Shown in pieces: positions 62,500-64,000 of a stretch of 64,000 bases of DNA (position 1 is its first letter; every line of letters begins with the position of its first letter). A program made the position numbers and the translations under genes. Source of the stretch: CAVTAV01 sp963732795 (GTDB lineage: Bacteria > Pseudomonadota > Alphaproteobacteria > CAVTAV01); contig CAVTAV010000007.1 in the NCBI GenBank assembly GCA_963732795.1, forward strand, positions 186,001 to 250,000. Reading direction: 5' to 3'. The notes under the pieces are model-generated. The model was not told the origin of the DNA. It made no database searches and was given only the letters and a program-made list of their open reading frames with translations.

Positions 62500-63982
62500 T
62501 CCACTCCGCCCATGCAGAGGTATTTGACCTCGACGAATTCCTCGATGCCGTATTTCGAGCCCTCGCGGCCGATGCCGGATTCCTTCACGCCGCCGAAGGG
62601 CGCGACGGCGGTGGAGATCAGGCCGGTATTGATGCCGACGATGCCGGATTCGATCGCTTCGGCCACCCGCCACACCCGGGCGATGTCGCGGGCATAGAAA
62701 TAGGCGGCGAGGCCGAACGGCGTGTCGTTGGCGAGCTTGATCGCCTCTTCCTCGGTTTTGAAGCGGAACAGCGGCGCGACCGGGCCGAAGGTTTCCTCCT
62801 GGGAGACCTTCATCTCGGGCGTCACGTCGCGCAAGAAGTGTCGGCTGGAAGAAGGTGCCGCCGAGCGAATGGGGCTTGCCGCCGGTGACGACCTTGGCGC
62901 CGTGCGACACCGCGTCGGCGATATGCTCCTCGACCTTGTCGAGCGGCTTCCTTGTCGATCAGCGGGCCCTGGTCGGTCTCGCCCTTGAGGCCGTCGCCGA
63001 TCCGGAGCTTGGCCATGGCCTTGCCGAGCTTCTCGGCGAAGGCGTCATAGACGCCGTCCTGGACATAGATGCGGTTGGCGCAGACGCAGGTCTGGCCGGT
63101 GTTGCGGAACTTGGACTGCATCGCGCCGGCGACCGCGGCATCGAGATCCGCGTCGTCGAACACGAGGAACGGCGCGTTGCCGCCGAGCTCCAGCGAGACC
63201 TTCTTGATGGTCCCCGCGCATTGCGCCATCAGCAGCTTGCCGACCTCGGTCGAGCCGGTGAAGGTGAGCTTGCGCACGATCGGATTGGCGGTCATCTCGC
63301 CGCCGATCTCGCTGGCCGAGCCGCAGACGACGTTGAACACGCCCTTCGGCACGCCGGCGCGCTCGGCCAGCTCGGCCAGCGCCAGGGCGGAGAAGGGCGT
63401 CTGCGCCGCGGGCTTGCACACGACCGTGCAGCCGACCGCCAGCGCCGGGCTGATCTTGCGGGTGATCATCGCGGCCGGGAAGTTCCACGGCGTGATCGCC
63501 GCGACCACGCCGATCGGCTGCTTGATCACGACGATCCGCTTGTCCGCCTGATGGCCGGGGATCACGTCGCCATAGACGCGCTTGGCTTCCTCGGCGAACC
63601 ATTCGACGAAGGAGGCGGCGTAGGCGATCTCGCCCTTGGCTTCGGCCAGCGGCTTGCCCTGCTCGGCGGTCATGAGCACCGCCAGAGTCCTCCTGGTTCG
63701 CCATGATCAGCTCGAACCATTTGCGCAGGATATTGAGGAGCGCTCGCCCGCGGTCTTGGCGCGCCAGGCCGGCAGCGCGTCCTCAGCGGCCTGGATCGCC
63801 CGCTTGGTTTCCGTCGCGCCCGGCTTTCGGCACCGTGCCAAGGACTTCGGCGTCGCAGGGTTGGTGACCTCGATGGTCTTGCCCGAGTCCGCATCCTCCC
63901 AGCCGCCGTTCACATAGTTCTGCTCTCGGAACAGCTTGGAATCTTTAAGCTTCAACGCCTTGATGGTTTCCATATAGGTCAT
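62496..63982 (-). CDS. gabD: NAD(P)-dependent succinate-semialdehyde dehydrogenase (about five frameshifts)
   Basis: About 490 residues. Starts MTYMETIKALKLKDSKLFRE (GGGAG upstream), then EQGKPLAEAKGEIAYAASFV, VAAITPWNFPAAMITRK, KPAAQTPFSALALAEL, FTGSTEVGKLLM, ELGGNAPFLVF (catalytic Glu), NTGQTCVCANR (catalytic Cys), FGPVAPLFRFK and FGGVKESGIGREG. Aldehyde dehydrogenase of the GabD subgroup: succinate semialdehyde to succinate. Frame changes near 63830, 63740, 63690, 62945 and 62840. Heads the run gabD-M19-SnoaL-reductase-MgtC. Confidence 0.88.
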
Positions 63983-64000
63983 GACCGGCTCCCTTGGATG

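Overview
The window is GC-rich, gene-dense DNA from an alphaproteobacterium. Family content supports this: two DUF2336 proteins, Usg, a CbpA/CbpM pair, FixL/FixK-type oxygen regulators, an OmpR regulator with a hybrid FixL-like kinase, a PII/AmtB pair and a GN-class sortase. A Hyphomicrobiales- or Rhodospirillales-like chromosome is my inference; I saw no rRNA or tRNA gene, CRISPR array, prophage or transposase. About twenty genes are broken by single-base shifts that restore cleanly in another frame. These cluster (10.9-12.2, 16.4-22.4, 46.2-47.2, 51.6-53.0 and 62.3-63.9 kb) while genes up to 2.7 kb elsewhere are intact, so most look like uncorrected sequencing indels rather than true decay. 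I annotate such genes across the full span.

Layout: 0-1.4 kb, ydbH(end)-ynbE-ydbL envelope lipid-transport operon. 1.5-4.4 kb, GN sortase and its VIT/vWA target. 4.6-6.4 kb, amtB-glnK. 6.7-9.6 kb, DUF2336 protein and PAS histidine kinase. 9.75-13.5 kb, nadK, a small exported protein, moaA and a second DUF2336. 13.7-18 kb, CsgG-like protein, SCP2-like protein, dicarboxylate symporter, APH-kinase fusion. 18.1-22.6 kb, cbpA-cbpM, usg, acuI-like reductase, cysQ, mobA. 22.6-25.3 kb, an acyl-CoA-synthetase/GNAT (Pat-like) protein. 25.4-28 kb, an sdpR-sdpI-sdpI-CPBP operon. 28.2-43.9 kb, an oxygen/redox region. 44-48.2 kb, NAD-binding protein, two YncE-like propellers, cyclotransferase, Rieske protein. 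48.2-51.4 kb, xthA, erpA, nadC-nadA. 51.6-64 kb, aminotransferase/MBL pair, leucyl aminopeptidase, ferredoxin, glpD, YccF, MgtC/DUF4010, and a gabD-led catabolic run.

The most coherent story is 25-44 kb. A FixK-type Crp/Fnr regulator, a divergent OmpR-type response regulator and a hybrid FixL-like kinase that keeps the heme-PAS His and Arg lie together. This is the component set of the hFixL-FxkR-FixK cascade known from Rhizobium etli. The fixK/regulator gap carries K-box-like hexamers on a 10-bp period. Candidate FixK/Fnr boxes (TTGAT-N4-ATCAA-like) lie ahead of the kinase and a small-protein/UspA pair, a diheme cytochrome c-parvulin-HupE operon, a second UspA with a divergent exported methyltransferase-like gene, and the Pat-like gene. 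Together they outline a local low-oxygen regulon.

Other points: a winged-helix (Mrr_N-like) protein with a ribosome-modulation-factor-like tail, a two-SdpI immunity-type operon, and a family of about 75-bp palindromic repeats placed almost only at convergent gene ends.
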